A program made the translations under genes and the position numbers. DNA of 64,000 nucleotides from Lactococcus fujiensis JCM 16395. GTDB lineage: Bacteria > Bacillota > Bacilli > Lactobacillales > Streptococcaceae. Under the pieces are notes generated by a model that saw nothing but the letters and a program-made list of their open reading frames with translations, made no database searches and was not told the DNA's origin. Shown here in pieces: positions 33,597 through 42,564 of the stretch. Location of the stretch: NCBI RefSeq assembly GCF_002441655.1, contig NZ_JXJU01000005.1, positions 8,115-72,114 of the forward strand, read 5' to 3'. Positions within the stretch are counted from its first letter, which is position 1. Each line of letters starts with the position of its first letter.

Positions 33597-35672
33597 ATGA
33601 CAATCATTGCCTTATTAGGGAACCCCAATAGTGGGAAAACAAGCATCTTTAATATCATAACTGGAAGTAATCAACAAGTCGGAAATTGGCCTGGTGTAAC
33701 CGTTGAACGAAAATCTGGTCGTTATAAAAAGGACAAAACTATCACCATTCAAGATTTGCCTGGCCTCTACTCCCTCTCTCCATATTCACTCGAGGAGCAG
33801 GTTACCCGTGACTATCTTTCACTCACACCACCTGATGTTTTGGTCAACATTATAGATTCAACAAACTTGGAACGTTCTTTATACTTAACCTTGCAACTAA
33901 TGGAATTTGGGATTCCAATGGTGCTTGCCTTAAACATGAGCGACTTAGTTGAAAGAGAAGGAAAATCAATTGACCTTGAGAAGTTATCCTATCGACTCGG
34001 ACTTCCCATTGTTAAAACCTCAGCAGTTAAAAACCGTGGACTTGATGAATTAATTAATCTTGCTAAAAAAATCCCAAAAACCCAAGCACTGGATTATGAT
34101 CACCGTCTTGAAGGTGCCCTTTCTGAAATTGCAAAAGTCATTCATTCAAATCGTCGATTTGATCAAATCAAATGTTTTGAGGGCGACAAATTGGCCCTGT
34201 CAGTACTGACAGAAAAACAATTGCTTGAAATCGATGATATAGTCAGCATCTCTGAAAAAATATTGAACGATGATCGTGAATCGATCATCGTAAACGAGCG
34301 TTATGATTTAATAAGCCAAATTGTCCGACTTTGCGTCACTGAATCAGAAGGTAAATCGATTAAACTCACAGATAAAATTGACCAAATTGTAACAAATAAG
34401 TGGCTAGGGCTTCCTATTTTTGTACTTATCATGTGGGCCGTTTATTATTTATCCATTCAGACCGTTGGAACCATTGCGAGTGACTGGATTAATAATGTTT
34501 TGTTTGCCCAATGGATTCCAAACTTTGCTAGTTTCATCTTGGCCCATCTTCAAATTGTCCCTTGGCTTCAAGATCTTGTGCTTAATGGAATTATTGCCGG
34601 TATTGGTGCCATACTTGGTTTTATTCCACAGATTTTTGTCTTGTTCTTACTCCTTGGAATACTTGAAGACTCTGGATACATGGCACGTGTTGCCTTTATT
34701 ATGGATCGCATTTTTAGAAAGTTTGGTCTTTCTGGCAAGTCTTTCATTCCAATGCTGATATCCTCAGGTTGTGGTGTTCCAGGTATCATGGCGACTCGTA
34801 CAATTGAACAAGAACGTGATCGTAAAATTACAATTATGGTTACTACATTTATGCCTTGTTCCGCAAAATTACCAATTATTGCACTTATTTCAGGTGCTTT
34901 CTTCAGACAAGCGAGCTGGGTAGCCCCTAGTGCCTATTTTCTAGGAATGGGAATGATAATCTTATCGGGCATTATTCTTAAGAAAACAAAGATGTTTGCA
35001 GGTGATGTTTCTGCCTTTATCATGGAACTGCCAATATATCACCTTCCCCAAATCTTTACGGTTCTCAAATATGCCTTCAACCATGCCTTCAGTTTTATTA
35101 AACGTGCTGGTACAATTATTTTCGCAATGAATGTGCTCATATGGTTCACCTCGAACTACAATTGGACCTTCCAAAATGTTGCCACGAGCCAATCCATTTT
35201 AGCTGATTTCGGTCGTCTTATTGCATTATTCTTTGCCCCTCTAGGCTTTGGTGAATGGAGAGCAGCGGTCGCAACGCTCACTGGGCTCGTTGCTAAAGAA
35301 ACAATCGTTGGGACAATGGGCGTTTTATATGCACATGACACAAGTAACACTCATCAACTTTGGGAAGCTGTCAGACACGCTTACACCCCTCTCTCTGCCT
35401 ATTCTCTATTAGTCTTTAATTTACTTTGTGCCCCTTGTATAGCAGCAATTTCAACGATTTATAAAGAAATGGGCGATGTGAAATGGACAATGCGTGCCGT
35501 AGGCTTCCAAACACTGGTTGCCTACATGATGAGTTTTATTATTTATCAAATCGGTTTTGCCATTCAATCCAGTCAATTTACACTCATGACCTTACTAGCC
35601 TCGTTTGCACTTGCCACTGGTTTATATTTCATTTTCAGAAAGGGAGAGGAACCCACTTATGAACTTGCCTAG
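33597..35672 (+). CDS. feoB: Ferrous iron transporter FeoB
   Basis: A 691-aa membrane GTPase. G1 is GNPNSGKT (8-15), G3 is DLPGLYSLSPYS, and G4 is NMSDL. The GTPase is followed by a helical GDI-like domain and then about 9-11 membrane segments with the two Gate motifs, including SGCGVPGIMATRTIEQERDR and CAPCIAAISTIYKE. It brings Fe(II) into the cytosol. The end overlaps the small Cys-rich gene. A TGTCA-N4-TGACA palindrome occurs at 34198-34211, in the linker coding region. Confidence 0.97.
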   Translation: MTIIALLGNPNSGKTSIFNIITGSNQQVGNWPGVTVERKSGRYKKDKTITIQDLPGLYSLSPYSLEEQVTRDYLSLTPPDVLVNIIDSTNLERSLYLTLQLMEFGIPMVLALNMSDLVEREGKSIDLEKLSYRLGLPIVKTSAVKNRGLDELINLAKKIPKTQALDYDHRLEGALSEIAKVIHSNRRFDQIKCFEGDKLALSVLTEKQLLEIDDIVSISEKILNDDRESIIVNERYDLISQIVRLCVTESEGKSIKLTDKIDQIVTNKWLGLPIFVLIMWAVYYLSIQTVGTIASDWINNVLFAQWIPNFASFILAHLQIVPWLQDLVLNGIIAGIGAILGFIPQIFVLFLLLGILEDSGYMARVAFIMDRIFRKFGLSGKSFIPMLISSGCGVPGIMATRTIEQERDRKITIMVTTFMPCSAKLPIIALISGAFFRQASWVAPSAYFLGMGMIILSGIILKKTKMFAGDVSAFIMELPIYHLPQIFTVLKYAFNHAFSFIKRAGTIIFAMNVLIWFTSNYNWTFQNVATSQSILADFGRLIALFFAPLGFGEWRAAVATLTGLVAKETIVGTMGVLYAHDTSNTHQLWEAVRHAYTPLSAYSLLVFNLLCAPCIAAISTIYKEMGDVKWTMRAVGFQTLVAYMMSFIIYQIGFAIQSSQFTLMTLLASFALATGLYFIFRKGEEPTYELA
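34198..34211. repeat. TGTCA-N4-TGACA palindrome in feoB
   Basis: Exact copy with centre GTAC, part of the perfect 16-mer CTGTCAGTACTGACAG that recurs in the terminator at 44690-44721. Confidence 0.85.
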
Positions 35673-35847
35673 TTTTATTTTACTTGCTTTAATTTTAACT
35701 GCAACGGCTTTAACCATTCGTAAAATCGTACATAGCAAGGGTGCCTGTGAAGATTGTAGCAGTAATACCTGCCCAGTTAAATCAGCCGTTCCAATTTCTA
35801 CGACACTTGAAAACAGCCACAAAGATTCTTGTTCATGTGAAGAATGA
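35659..35847 (+). CDS. FeoB-associated Cys-rich membrane protein
   Basis: A 62-aa protein with one N-terminal membrane segment (MNLPSFILLALILTATALTI) and a tail with C-x2-C (CEDC), C (SNTC) and a final CSCEE. This fits PF12669 (FeoB-associated Cys-rich proteins), the Gram-positive counterpart to FeoC. The ATG lies inside the end of feoB (14-nt overlap), with AGGGAGAGGA about 10 nt upstream, so coupling is likely. A longer frame from 35605 has no ribosome site. Confidence 0.88.
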   Translation: MNLPSFILLALILTATALTIRKIVHSKGACEDCSSNTCPVKSAVPISTTLENSHKDSCSCEE

Positions 35848-35936
35848 TGTAGTTGCCTTTGGTTAAAGTTCCATCATTAAAAACAAAAAATCATTATTAG
35901 AAAGCGCCTTTTTGATACAATAACATAAAGGAGTAA

Positions 35937-36117
35937 ATGATGAAAGCAATCGCAGTAGATATGGATGGCACTTTTTTAAATGACCAATCAAACTATGACG
36001 CCAAACTCATTTGTCATGAAAAATGCTACCTCTAAAACGCTTCTGAATATCGCACAGCATACTGCTCCTTCAAACAATGAAAGTGGCGTTTTACAAATAA
36101 TTGAGCAAAATATCTAA
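35937..36117 (+). pseudogene. Deleted Cof-type HAD phosphatase
   Basis: A ribosome site AAAGGAG precedes ATGATG and a frame that reads MKAIAVDMDGTFLNDQSNYD, the motif I end of a Cof-type HAD. After about 23 codons it meets, shifted by +1, the C-terminal end SFVMKNATSKTLLNIAQ and HTAPSNNESGVLQIIE with stop at 36117. The middle, roughly 200 codons holding motifs II-IV, is missing. The intact relative at 32117 has the same ends. So an internal deletion with a frameshift has destroyed a second HAD gene just after the feo operon. Confidence 0.85.
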
Positions 36118-36144
36118 AAAACCAGCACTATGCTGGTTTTTTCG
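36115..36144. terminator. Bidirectional terminator between the HAD pseudogene and menA
   Basis: ACCAGCA-CTA-TGCTGGT is flanked by A-runs and T-runs, so it can end transcription from both converging sides. Confidence 0.85.
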
Positions 36145-37047
36145 CTAAAAGATTAATCCAAGATACATGAAAATGGCCTGAAAAAGTGAAAATACCATCA
36201 GTATTTTAACTGAACTGATAAAAGTTTCTCTTTTCACCTGTGCCTTAACGTAGGGGCGAGCAAATTTTATCATCAGTGGAACTGTCATTAACATTAATAA
36301 CAAGATTGGAGAAATAAGTTTCAGTACAACTGCAACAATAATGGCCACATAACTCAAAACAATCGACGTTTCCCACCAATCAACTGCCGCTTTTTTTCCA
36401 ATATAGTGAACTATAGTATACCGATGGTTAGATTCATCTTCTGCAAGGTCGCATGTATTATTTGCTAACATCAAATTGGCAATCAGTAAAACACTGGGCA
36501 ATGCAACGAGAAAAGTCGAGCCAATCGTTGTCCAATTCCAGATAAAAGCAGGACCTGCACAAATAAAAACACAAATTAAAAAAATCAGATAACCCATTGT
36601 GATTCCACTTAAAAACTCACCAATAGGTAAAGTTGAAAGTGGTTTAGGTCCTCCGGCATAAAAAATACCGACTGCATAACAAATCAAACCAATTGCAAAA
36701 ACTTCCCAGCCAGTCATTGCTGCTACGAGTAATCCGATTAATAGTGAACTGAAAAAAAAGAAAATAAGAAGTCCTTTAATCAAACCCATACTTAAATTTT
36801 CACGGCCAATAATATTCGTATTTTTTTGATAATCATTTGTATCGACAGCATTATGAAAATCATTATAATTGTCCCAAATATCCACAAAACAGTTAAATAA
36901 AAACATCGCGACAAAATAAATTAATAATGGAATTAAATTAACGACATGGTAATGATAGAGTGAATAGGCAAGTCCCATCAAAAAGGGGAAAACACTCGCA
37001 GTCTTAGCCTTTAATTCAATTAATTCTGCAAAAACTTTTACATTCAT
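36145..37047 (-). CDS. menA: 1,4-dihydroxy-2-naphthoate polyprenyltransferase
   Basis: A 300-aa UbiA-family membrane enzyme of menaquinone synthesis. The first aspartate motif is NCFVDIWDNYNDFHNAVDTN and the second is NNTCDLAEDESNHRYTIV, both with the N-x3-D / D-x3-D layout. About nine hydrophobic segments. AGGAG is 8 nt before ATG. It follows the polyprenyl synthase gene by 54 nt, which supplies its prenyl donor. Known lactococci make menaquinones and can respire when given haem. Confidence 0.92.
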   Translation of the reverse strand: MNVKVFAELIELKAKTASVFPFLMGLAYSLYHYHVVNLIPLLIYFVAMFLFNCFVDIWDNYNDFHNAVDTNDYQKNTNIIGRENLSMGLIKGLLIFFFFSSLLIGLLVAAMTGWEVFAIGLICYAVGIFYAGGPKPLSTLPIGEFLSGITMGYLIFLICVFICAGPAFIWNWTTIGSTFLVALPSVLLIANLMLANNTCDLAEDESNHRYTIVHYIGKKAAVDWWETSIVLSYVAIIVAVVLKLISPILLLMLMTVPLMIKFARPYVKAQVKRETFISSVKILMVFSLFQAIFMYLGLIF

Positions 37048-37101
37048 CTTTCATCTCCTAGTTTTCTATTTTCTCAACAAAAAAAACGAGGTAAACTCAT
37101 T

Positions 37102-38088
37102 TTAATATTTTCTTTGTAACAAAAGTTGAGTCGCCTCAGATAAAATATCGCGACTACGACCAGCAGGTAATTTTTCAATTTCTTCTAAGGCTTTGTCAGT
37201 CAAGCTATTTGCAAATAATAAAGCGCCTGCAATCCCTCCAGCTTCTTCTACCAACTTTGCTAAATCAAGGCATTGCTCGCGTGTCAATTTTTCTGGATGT
37301 TCCAAAAAAGGCATGATTGTAGCAGGTTCATTTTCTCTAGCAATAAGCAACGGCAATGTAAAAATCCCTAAACGGACATCAGTCAGAATAGGCTTGTTTT
37401 CTTCATCAAGGCCAACAGAGAAGTTTAATATGTCGTCATAAACTTGAAAAGCTAACCCAATAGCGCGACCGATTTTGCCTGCTGAATGTTGCACTGATTT
37501 GTCAGCACCAGAAAAATAGGCTCCTTCTAAACAGCTCAGACTCAAAAGTTCGGCCGTTTTTCCGGAAATAGCTTTCAAATATTTATGGACAGAAATAGTA
37601 GCGTCAAACGCCGATTGCATTTGTGTCAATTCACCTTGTAAAATCTTCTTCATTGATTTAGCATTCTTTGTTAAAAATGGTGTTGATACCATCGTTTCTA
37701 TCAACAATTCAAAGAAAATGGTATAAACAAAATCACCTGTATAGACCGCAACATCTTTTCCAAATTGGGCTTCAACAGAAGGCATTCCGCGTCTCAAAGG
37801 CGAATCATCAATGATATCATCATGAATAAGTGTTGCTGAGTGGAGCATTTCGAGTGATGCAGCAATTTTGAGCAAACGTTCTTGCATTTTGGGATCTGAT
37901 TCATCTGAATTTAATCCAGCGAACAAGAAAAAAAGTGCAGGCCGAACCATTTTTCCGCCTCGCGAAGTCATTTTCTGTAATGCTGACTCAATCTCTTGAT
38001 TATTAATCTTGAGTCGTTCCGCCATTAATTCTTGAACAGCAATTAATTTGTTTTGAATTTCAGGGTAATCTTGCCAAAAGCTGAGCAT
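37102..38088 (-). CDS. Polyprenyl diphosphate synthase (menaquinone side chain)
   Basis: A 328-aa trans-prenyltransferase. The first aspartate-rich motif is LIHDDIIDDSPLRRGMP and the second is FQVYDDILNF, with GKMVRPALFF near residue 45. It builds the long prenyl diphosphate used by MenA directly downstream. It resembles component II of hexa/heptaprenyl synthases; a small subunit is not found here. Upstream, 38089-38295 has an A/T-rich region with TATAAT on the reverse strand near 38135 but no convincing -35. Confidence 0.9.
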   Translation of the reverse strand: MLSFWQDYPEIQNKLIAVQELMAERLKINNQEIESALQKMTSRGGKMVRPALFFLFAGLNSDESDPKMQERLLKIAASLEMLHSATLIHDDIIDDSPLRRGMPSVEAQFGKDVAVYTGDFVYTIFFELLIETMVSTPFLTKNAKSMKKILQGELTQMQSAFDATISVHKYLKAISGKTAELLSLSCLEGAYFSGADKSVQHSAGKIGRAIGLAFQVYDDILNFSVGLDEENKPILTDVRLGIFTLPLLIARENEPATIMPFLEHPEKLTREQCLDLAKLVEEAGGIAGALLFANSLTDKALEEIEKLPAGRSRDILSEATQLLLQRKY

Positions 38089-38228
38089 CTATTCCATCCT
38101 CTCGTGTCATACGCACTATTAACTATTTTAGCAAAAATTATAATATTCTGCTTTGTAAAAGTTTTTTTACATAAGACATCACAAAACAATATAATATGAT
38201 TAAAAAAAAATTTGTAAGAATGCTTATT

Positions 38229-38264
38229 TTCTTGCCTGATTGCCTTAACACAATCAAACAAGAA
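38229..38264 (-). repeat. Stem-loop after the nitroreductase gene
   Basis: TTCTTG-cc-TGATTG pairs with CAATCA-aa-CAAGAA across an 8-nt loop. It lies 32 nt past the nitroreductase stop but has no T-run, so it is a weak or Rho-type terminator at best, or an RNA end protector. Confidence 0.45.
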
Positions 38265-38295
38265 TTCCTAAGCAACACTGACAAATTTTCGTCGA

Positions 38296-38907
38296 TTAAC
38301 GAATTTCGATGATTTTATCTTGTGGTAAACGATAACTTGCCACACCTTTAACTGCTGCATTTCCAAGAGGGATAATTAATTCAGGGCGATAACGACGTTC
38401 AACTTCTAGAATTTCATTAATTTTTGGTGTCCGATGAAAGCCGAGAATAATATTTGAATCGTAACCACGATTTTTTATCGCATAAACTAAGTTCATGGTA
38501 ACTAAACCAGCATTAATTGAAAGATAATTGCTCTCATAGAATTCGTCATATTCATCAAACATTTGAGGATAACGACTATTAAAACGTTCAAGCTGCTCGT
38601 CACTCAATTCTTCAGCTCCAGCGCGGGCAATTTCACGAGAGCGTTCAACAAGATCAGTATCACTAAAGAGAACGATAACGGCACCAGCTTCCTTAATTTG
38701 ATCAACATTCTGGCCTTTGACTTCACCAAGTAAAGCTTCTCTTTTCTCATCGCTTTCAACAATGACGAAGTGCCAAGGCTGAATATTATGCGCAGAAGGT
38801 GCCAAACTGGCCGCAGAAATAATTTGTTTTACATCAACAGTAGGAATTTTTTTACCATCAAAATGTTTGGTGGCATGTCGTGATTTATTAAGTTTTACAT
38901 AGTCCAT
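38296..38907 (-). CDS. NAD(P)H-dependent nitroreductase family protein
   Basis: A 203-aa flavoprotein (PF00881). It starts VKLNKSRHATKHFDGKKI, has SLAPSAHNIQPWHFVIVE (FMN-phosphate binding Ser/His region) and ends VKGVASYRLPQDKII. It probably reduces nitro or quinone compounds with FMN. An extended -10 (TGGTAAAAT, 38939-38944 reverse) lies about 32 nt before the ATG, and AGGGA is 9 nt upstream. Confidence 0.88.
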   Translation of the reverse strand: MDYVKLNKSRHATKHFDGKKIPTVDVKQIISAASLAPSAHNIQPWHFVIVESDEKREALLGEVKGQNVDQIKEAGAVIVLFSDTDLVERSREIARAGAEELSDEQLERFNSRYPQMFDEYDEFYESNYLSINAGLVTMNLVYAIKNRGYDSNIILGFHRTPKINEILEVERRYRPELIIPLGNAAVKGVASYRLPQDKIIEIR

Positions 38908-39064
38908 AAAATTTATCCCTCTTCTCTATAATGCTTTTATTTTACCACAAATAGTTCCATTTTTAAAAATCTTCAAATGTTAATATTTGATTAATATAGT
39001 TACTTTTATTCAATATAATAGAACTTTGTTACAAAGAAAAAATGACAACTTGAAGTCGCCATTC

Positions 39065-40168
39065 TTAGTTCATTACTTTTTGAACTTTATCTTTTCGCAT
39101 TTGTTTTGAACGAAGCTGTCCACAAGCTGCGTCAATGTCAGTCCCATGCTCTTGACGTAAAACACAATTGATTCCATTCTTCTTCAAAACATTGTAAAAT
39201 TGTTCAACAGCATCCTTAGTTGATCTTTCATATTTGATATGCTCAGCAACTGGATTATAGGGAATCAGGTTGACATATGCCAATTTATTTCGCGGTTTAA
39301 TTAATTCTGCCAATTGTTGTGCGACTTCTGGACTGTCATTAATACCCGAAAGCATGATATATTCGTATGTCACGCGCCGATTAGTAGTATCCGTATAATA
39401 GTCAATGGCATTAAATAATTTTTCCAAAGGTTGGCTTCGATTAATACGCATGAGACTAGTTCTTAGTTCGTTATTAGGTGCATGCAGTGAAATCGCCAAG
39501 TTAATCTGCAAATTTTCGTGGGCAAACTCACGAATTTTAGCAGGCATATAACCACATGTTGAAACAGTAATATGTCGAGCTCCAATGGCCAATCCGTTGT
39601 CATCATTGACAATGTGCAAGAAATCCATCAAATTTTGGTAGTTATCAAATGGTTCACCAATCCCCATCACCACTAAATGAGAAACACGTTCATCAAGTCC
39701 ACGCTCATCAAAATATTTTTGAACCAACATAATTTGCGCAACAATCTCACCAGCTGTCACATCACGCTCTTTTTTCAAAATCCCACTTGCACAAAAAGTA
39801 CAACCCATATTACATCCCACTTGTGTTGTGACACAAACGGATAAGCCGTAGGCTTGTCGCATGAGAACGGTTTCTATCATCATTTGATCCGGAAGTCTAA
39901 ATAAGTATTTAACCGTTCCATCTTCTGATTCTTGAATCACCACTTGCTCTAATGGATTCATAATAAACTCAGCTTTGAGTTTCTCAATGAGTTCCTTAGA
40001 TAGGTTTGTCATCTCGTCAAATGTTTGAACTCGTTTACGATAAAGCCAATCCCAAACTTGTGTTGCACGAAACTTTTTTTCGTCATTTGCGACTGCCCAG
40101 TCAATCAATTTCTCACGCGTCAATCCATAGATGGATGCCTTCGCGTCTTTTTTTTCTTCAGCCCTCAT
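39065..40168 (-). CDS. rlmN: 23S rRNA (adenine2503-C2) methyltransferase
   Basis: A 367-aa radical SAM enzyme with the 4Fe-4S motif C-x3-C-x2-C at 119-126 ([11 protein letters not shown]). [11 protein letters not shown] and [12 protein letters not shown] are typical, and near the end DAACGQLRS holds the methyl-carrying Cys. It methylates A2503 of 23S rRNA and also tRNA in some species. AAGGA is 6 nt before ATG. It follows the yutD gene with a 97-nt gap. Confidence 0.96.
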   Translation of the reverse strand: MRAEEKKDAKASIYGLTREKLIDWAVANDEKKFRATQVWDWLYRKRVQTFDEMTNLSKELIEKLKAEFIMNPLEQVVIQESEDGTVKYLFRLPDQMMIETVLMRQAYGLSVCVTTQVGCNMGCTFCASGILKKERDVTAGEIVAQIMLVQKYFDERGLDERVSHLVVMGIGEPFDNYQNLMDFLHIVNDDNGLAIGARHITVSTCGYMPAKIREFAHENLQINLAISLHAPNNELRTSLMRINRSQPLEKLFNAIDYYTDTTNRRVTYEYIMLSGINDSPEVAQQLAELIKPRNKLAYVNLIPYNPVAEHIKYERSTKDAVEQFYNVLKKNGINCVLRQEHGTDIDAACGQLRSKQMRKDKVQKVMN

Positions 40169-40265
40169 ATTTATTCCTTGTTTTGTTAATATATGAATCC
40201 TTGCCTTAAATGATTAACTCTGTGTTGTGATGGATAAAAAAGTAGACTTAAGGTATGATTCATAA

Positions 40266-41099
40266 TCATTTAGAATCTCGTGTGCGAATAACAAAACCTT
40301 GTTGTTTTGGTTTTGTCGCTTGGCCATTTGATTTCTGTTTATTCGAATTAGAATTACCAACATTTGTCTTATTAGTATTTGTACGAGTGCGTTTGTTAGA
40401 CTCGTTTTTCTTCCGAGGTTCTCTCGCTGAATCATTGTCAGTGATGACAAAACTATTTTTGCGTTTGTCAGAATTGACTTTCTTCTTTGGATTCCCTTTT
40501 TCGCCCTTGTTATCCAACTTTTGATTTGGCCCCTTGGACATATTCTGATTCTGAACTTTTGATTTTTCTAGATTAGAGTTTCCTTTTTTATCTCTAACTT
40601 CATAGCTGTTAGCCTCCGCTCCTTCGTTATTCCGATTTTTATTTCGGTTACGATTTCGGCGACGTTTTGGCTTATCTAATTTAGCTTGACGATCATTCTC
40701 ATCAAACGCACGTTCAGAATTAAAGGCCTCTTTTTTCCGATTTTCCTTTGTCCGAATGCGTCTCAAAACAAAATAAGGTGCCCCATAATTGCAATATTCA
40801 TTCAGATAGTCTTCTAAATGATCTATTTTCGTTGCCGCATCCATTTTTTTTCGGCTTGTTGAGAAAAATCCTTTCAACCGAAGTTGCTCAAAGCCCCAAT
40901 CTCCAACAATATAGTCGTACTTGTCAAAAAGCTCTGAGAATCGTTGTTCAAATTTTTCCGCATCAAAACCCTCTCGGAAATTTTGAACCAAGTGGAATGT
41001 TTTATCTGTTCCAACAGTAACAACCCCCTCAAATTCAACAACATGTTCTCCTGGATATTTATTGTAATTTAATTTACTTTCGTCAATCTCTTTTGGCAT
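40266..41099 (-). CDS. yutD: YutD family protein with long basic tail
   Basis: A 277-aa protein. Residues 1 to about 115 form the YutD domain (DUF1027), with VTVGTDKTFHLVQNFREGF, DYIVGDWGFEQLRLKGFF and YGAPYFVLRRIR. Residues 116-277 are a low-complexity tail rich in Lys, Arg and Asn, with RRRNRNRNKNRN near 147, predicted to be disordered. Bacillus YutD is about 100 aa, so the tail is extra. The domain's role is unknown; the basic tail suggests RNA or DNA contact. Weak ribosome site AAAGAC. It contains an exact TGTCA-N4-TGACA palindrome at 40436-40449 and a near copy at 40468. Confidence 0.88.
   Translation of the reverse strand: MPKEIDESKLNYNKYPGEHVVEFEGVVTVGTDKTFHLVQNFREGFDAEKFEQRFSELFDKYDYIVGDWGFEQLRLKGFFSTSRKKMDAATKIDHLEDYLNEYCNYGAPYFVLRRIRTKENRKKEAFNSERAFDENDRQAKLDKPKRRRNRNRNKNRNNEGAEANSYEVRDKKGNSNLEKSKVQNQNMSKGPNQKLDNKGEKGNPKKKVNSDKRKNSFVITDNDSAREPRKKNESNKRTRTNTNKTNVGNSNSNKQKSNGQATKPKQQGFVIRTRDSK
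40436..40449. repeat. TGTCA-N4-TGACA palindrome in yutD
   Basis: Exact copy with centre GTGA, reads V-I-T-D in the basic tail; a near copy follows at 40468. Confidence 0.85.
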
Positions 41100-41145
41100 T
41101 TATTTTGTCTTTATGCAGTTTTTAGCTGGTTCTAAAAGTGCTGCC

Positions 41146-42495
41146 TCAAAGTCCTTTCTCATTTTCTATTAATTTATGCGCCACAATTTCCCGCAAGAAA
41201 TAAGGAAAAATAATTTCTGATTTTCCAATTTTCTTCAGAATAGGAAAATACCATGTAAACAAATACTGGTCTGGAACAACAATCTGATAGCTTTCATTAG
41301 GTATAATCTTTTCCCATACTCCAGCTTTTTGAATATAAAATTCACCGTGTTCAATCTTCAACTGATGTAAAACAAGACGTCCAAACGTTTTTCCGCGGAA
41401 GCCCATGCCCCGAATTTGTTGCGTTGAAAGAAAAGCCGACACATCAATCATTTCCATTAGCACTTCACGCAGTTCAAATCCCGTAATGGTAAAACGAACC
41501 ATACGAATCGAATGTGGTAAAAGATCATGCAAAGTATCAAGTGTGATATTTTGGGGAATTTCATCCGCAACAATCAAGCCTGAATTGAGGATACAAGCAT
41601 CGGTTTGACTAGCTTCGGTTAAAATCTCCCCTAAAAAATGACTGGCTTCATCATGCGGATACTGATTTGGAATTGGATGCTCTAACTGAGCCAATTGAGT
41701 TCCAGACAAAAGTTTATGGCCTTGTAATTGCCAGCCCTTAATATCAAGTGCATCAGATTTATACTTTGGCAATGTGTTTGTTGCAATAGCCTCAATTTGG
41801 TGGTCAACCAGATGATTTTCTTCGTTAAAAGTAAGGTCAATCTGCCCGACATATTGACCATATTTTCCAGCTGCTGCTAACAATGTCCCATTAGATATGG
41901 CGCCATGCTCAAACAAGTGATGCGTATGAGCACCAATGATTAAATCGATATCATAGCGCTCCGTAATCTTTTCATCAACATTTTTCCCCAAATGTGAAAG
42001 TAAAATTGTAAAATCGCAGTCCAGTGGTAAAAGGTCATCTAAAACGGAAATGGGATCAGATAATTCCCACCCTGCAGATGGATAAGCCAATCTATAAGGA
42101 GCTGTTAAGCCAATGATCCCTACTCGAAGACCGAATGTAGTCGTAAAAATCATTGGACCTTTCGCGAAATTAGTTTCCAAGTTTGATAGAAGAACGGGGA
42201 ACTCTGCTTCATCATAAAGATGGCTCAACATCTCATGTGTCAGCCCCAGTCCTTCATTATTTCCTATCGTAGCAGCAGTCAAATTCAATCGATTCATCAA
42301 GGCCACATTCATTTGACCATTCGTAGCTTCTGTCAAGGGGTGAACACGGTCAATATTATCACCTAAATCAAATCGCAAGACGTTTTTTGGAGAAGAAAAT
42401 TCGGCTGTTTGTTCAGCAAAAAAACGCTCAATAACAGGAAAGTTTTCCAAATGCGAATGCAAATCATTAAGGTGGAGAATTCGCAGATTATTCAT
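41146..42495 (-). CDS. Cytosolic 5'-nucleotidase-like metallophosphatase (YunD-like)
   Basis: A 449-aa protein. The N-terminal metallophosphatase has LHLNDLHSHLEN (D-x-H), LGDNIDR, TIGNNEGLG (N-H/N-E type) and GAHTHHLFEHG. The C-terminal 5'-nucleotidase domain covers about 250-449. No signal peptide, unlike wall-bound UshA or NudP types, so it acts in the cytosol, as YunD does. It is divergent in layout from no neighbour: dut is 70 nt upstream on the same strand. The -10 sits 6 nt before the ATG and there is no ribosome site. Confidence 0.88.
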   Translation of the reverse strand: MNNLRILHLNDLHSHLENFPVIERFFAEQTAEFSSPKNVLRFDLGDNIDRVHPLTEATNGQMNVALMNRLNLTAATIGNNEGLGLTHEMLSHLYDEAEFPVLLSNLETNFAKGPMIFTTTFGLRVGIIGLTAPYRLAYPSAGWELSDPISVLDDLLPLDCDFTILLSHLGKNVDEKITERYDIDLIIGAHTHHLFEHGAISNGTLLAAAGKYGQYVGQIDLTFNEENHLVDHQIEAIATNTLPKYKSDALDIKGWQLQGHKLLSGTQLAQLEHPIPNQYPHDEASHFLGEILTEASQTDACILNSGLIVADEIPQNITLDTLHDLLPHSIRMVRFTITGFELREVLMEMIDVSAFLSTQQIRGMGFRGKTFGRLVLHQLKIEHGEFYIQKAGVWEKIIPNESYQIVVPDQYLFTWYFPILKKIGKSEIIFPYFLREIVAHKLIENEKGL

Positions 42496-42501
42496 AGCTC
42501 A

Positions 42502-42507
42502 ATTATA
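42502..42507 (-). promoter_or_regulatory. Extended -10 next to the metallophosphatase start (possible leaderless mRNA)
   Basis: Reverse-strand TGGTATAAT puts TATAAT at 42502-42507. Only 6 nt lie between it and the ATG, so transcription would begin at about the A of ATG. No -35 and no Shine-Dalgarno sequence are seen. A promoter further upstream or readthrough from dut is the alternative. Confidence 0.45.
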
Positions 42508-42514
42508 CCATATC

Positions 42515-42558
42515 TGTCAAGGCAATTTGCAGGCTACTCATGTAAAGTAACCTTGACA
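42515..42558. repeat. Inverted repeat between dut and the metallophosphatase gene
   Basis: TGTCAAGG (42515-42522) and CCTTGACA (42551-42558) are exact reverse complements 28 nt apart, just after the dut stop. It may form a weak stem at the 3' end of dut mRNA. No T-run. Confidence 0.4.
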
Positions 42559-42564
42559 CTTTCA

